NCBI RefSeq assembly: GCF_002709775.1
Contig: NZ_PAQR01000036.1
Span: 1-44,230 of the forward strand
Origin: Thalassospira sp.
GTDB taxonomy: Bacteria > Pseudomonadota > Alphaproteobacteria > Rhodospirillales > Thalassospiraceae
Length of the DNA: 44,230 bases
Direction of reading: 5' to 3'
Part shown: positions 43,494-44,230 of the stretch, piece by piece
Layout: each line of letters opens with the position of its first letter
Numbering within the stretch: position 1 is the first letter of the stretch
Notes under the pieces: model-generated
What the model was told of the DNA's origin: nothing
The model's database searches: none
Seen by the model: the letters and a program-made list of their open reading frames with translations, nothing else
Translations under genes and position numbers: made by a program

Positions 43494-44230
43494 TCAGGTA
43501 CCCGCGCGGATCTGATCAAGGGTTTTGATCGGGGTGAGGGCCTGTGGGTCGACCTGGATTTCGAGGATGGCTGGTTTGTTTGATGCGACAGCGCGCTCAA
43601 AAGCCGGGCCGAAATCCCCGGTTTTGGTGACGGTTTCGCCATATCCGCCAAAGGCCTTGGCGTAGGCGGCGAAATCAGGGTTGTGCAGTTCGGTGCCCGA
43701 AACGCGACCGGGATAGTTGCGTTCCTGGTGCATGCGGATCGTGCCAAACATGCCGTTATTGACGACCAGCGTGATGATATTGGCACCATATTGCACGGCG
43801 GTGGCGAATTCCTGGCCGTGCATCAAAAAGCATCCATCACCTGCAAGACAGACCACCGGGCGATCCGGATGGGCGAGCTTTGCCGAGACCGAGGCCGGCA
43901 GGCCATAACCCATCGATCCCGACGTCGGGGCCAGTTCGGTGCGGTATTCCCGATAGCGGAAGAAGCGATGCAGGAAGGCGGCATAGTTGCCGGCCCCATT
44001 GGTGACAATCGCATTATCGGGCAGTTTATCGCGCAGTTCCGCCACCACATGGGCCATTTTGACATCGCCCGGCGTTTCGACCGGGGTGGAAAAGGCGATG
44101 TAATTGGCGTGCGCGGTTTCAATCATTTCATCACGCGCGCGGCCATCCACCGGCTCCATCATGGCAATGGCGCGCAGGAAGGAGCGTTGCGACGCATTGA
44201 TGGCGACATCCGGGCGATAGACCCGGCCCA
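43494..44230 (-). CDS. ThDP-dependent acetolactate-synthase-like enzyme (C-terminal part, partial)
   Basis: About 245 residues are visible; the frame stays open to the window edge, so the N-terminal part lies beyond 44230. The thiamine-diphosphate motif begins with LAGDGCFLM and ends at VVNNGMFGTIRMHQ, giving the GDG...NN pattern that binds magnesium and the diphosphate. GSMGYGLPASVSAKLAHPDR just before it is the conserved pyrophosphate-domain entry. This fits the acetolactate synthase/benzoylformate decarboxylase superfamily. Substrate cannot be decided from the visible part, and no small regulatory subunit (ilvH) is adjacent on the visible side. It converges with the nucleosidase gene after 36 bases without a clear terminator. 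Confidence 0.85.
   Translation of the reverse strand, partial: GRVYRPDVAINASQRSFLRAIAMMEPVDGRARDEMIETAHANYIAFSTPVETPGDVKMAHVVAELRDKLPDNAIVTNGAGNYAAFLHRFFRYREYRTELAPTSGSMGYGLPASVSAKLAHPDRPVVCLAGDGCFLMHGQEFATAVQYGANIITLVVNNGMFGTIRMHQERNYPGRVSGTELHNPDFAAYAKAFGGYGETVTKTGDFGPAFERAVASNKPAILEIQVDPQALTPIKTLDQIRAGT

Overview
This 44.2 kb window looks like a chromosomal segment of a free-living alphaproteobacterium. The basis is gene order: lptC-lptA-lptB-rpoN-hpf-ptsN, trpB-trpA-accD-folC, and rsmI-yraN beside an LpoA/LppC-type lipoprotein. A heat-shock-type promoter of alphaproteobacterial form before dnaK and a moderately high GC content agree. The overall protein character is Thalassospira-like (Rhodospirillales), but that genus assignment is an inference from recall, not a test.

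Layout. 1-4.8 kb (+): end of lptC, lptA, lptB (LPS transport), rpoN, then hpf and ptsN. 4.8-13.2 kb (-): AmpG-like permease, typA, a PfkB adenosine-kinase-type gene, a SirB1-type transglutaminase/TPR protein, a DolP/OsmY-like BON lipoprotein and an AraC regulator; the regulator diverges from a small DUF2000 gene (+). 13.7-16.5 kb: yraN and rsmI (-) head-to-head with an LppC-type lipoprotein (+). 16.5-21.5 kb: nth (-), a DUF2244 membrane protein, dnaK and dnaJ (+). 21.5-28.3 kb: lysR (-) divergent from a PdxI-type reductase (+), dapB (+), polA (-) and an unknown four-helix membrane protein (+). 28.4-34.9 kb (-): a soluble CZB chemoreceptor, folC, accD, trpA, trpB and a CHCC zinc-finger protein. 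35.1-39.0 kb (+): an ABC ATPase without a permease beside it, a lipoprotein alpha/beta hydrolase and a membrane nucleotidyl-cyclase-family protein. 39.1-41.8 kb: a visibly AT-richer pair, a sulfotransferase (+) facing a three-part TPR/SGNH/CitC-like fusion (-), next to tRNA-Arg(CCG). 42.2-44.2 kb: a small membrane gene broken by an in-frame stop, an MTA/SAH nucleosidase, and the C-terminal part of a ThDP-dependent acetolactate-synthase-like enzyme cut by the window end.

Most of the window is housekeeping. The parts most worth a second look are: (1) the AT-rich sulfotransferase plus TPR-SGNH-CitC-like fusion next to the tRNA; (2) a cyclase-fold protein in which two canonical catalytic positions are Asn; (3) a nested 97-nt inverted-repeat structure in the typA leader; (4) a perfect extended -10 followed by two stable hairpins in a gene-free stretch at 10.35-10.47 kb; (5) a perfect 18-bp palindrome between polA and a divergent membrane gene; (6) a SirB1-family gene whose coding sequence appears to begin at an ATC codon with a good ribosome-binding site; and (7) head-to-head overlapping 5' ends of rsmI and the lppC-like gene. 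No CRISPR array, insertion sequence, integrase, phage gene or rRNA was seen.
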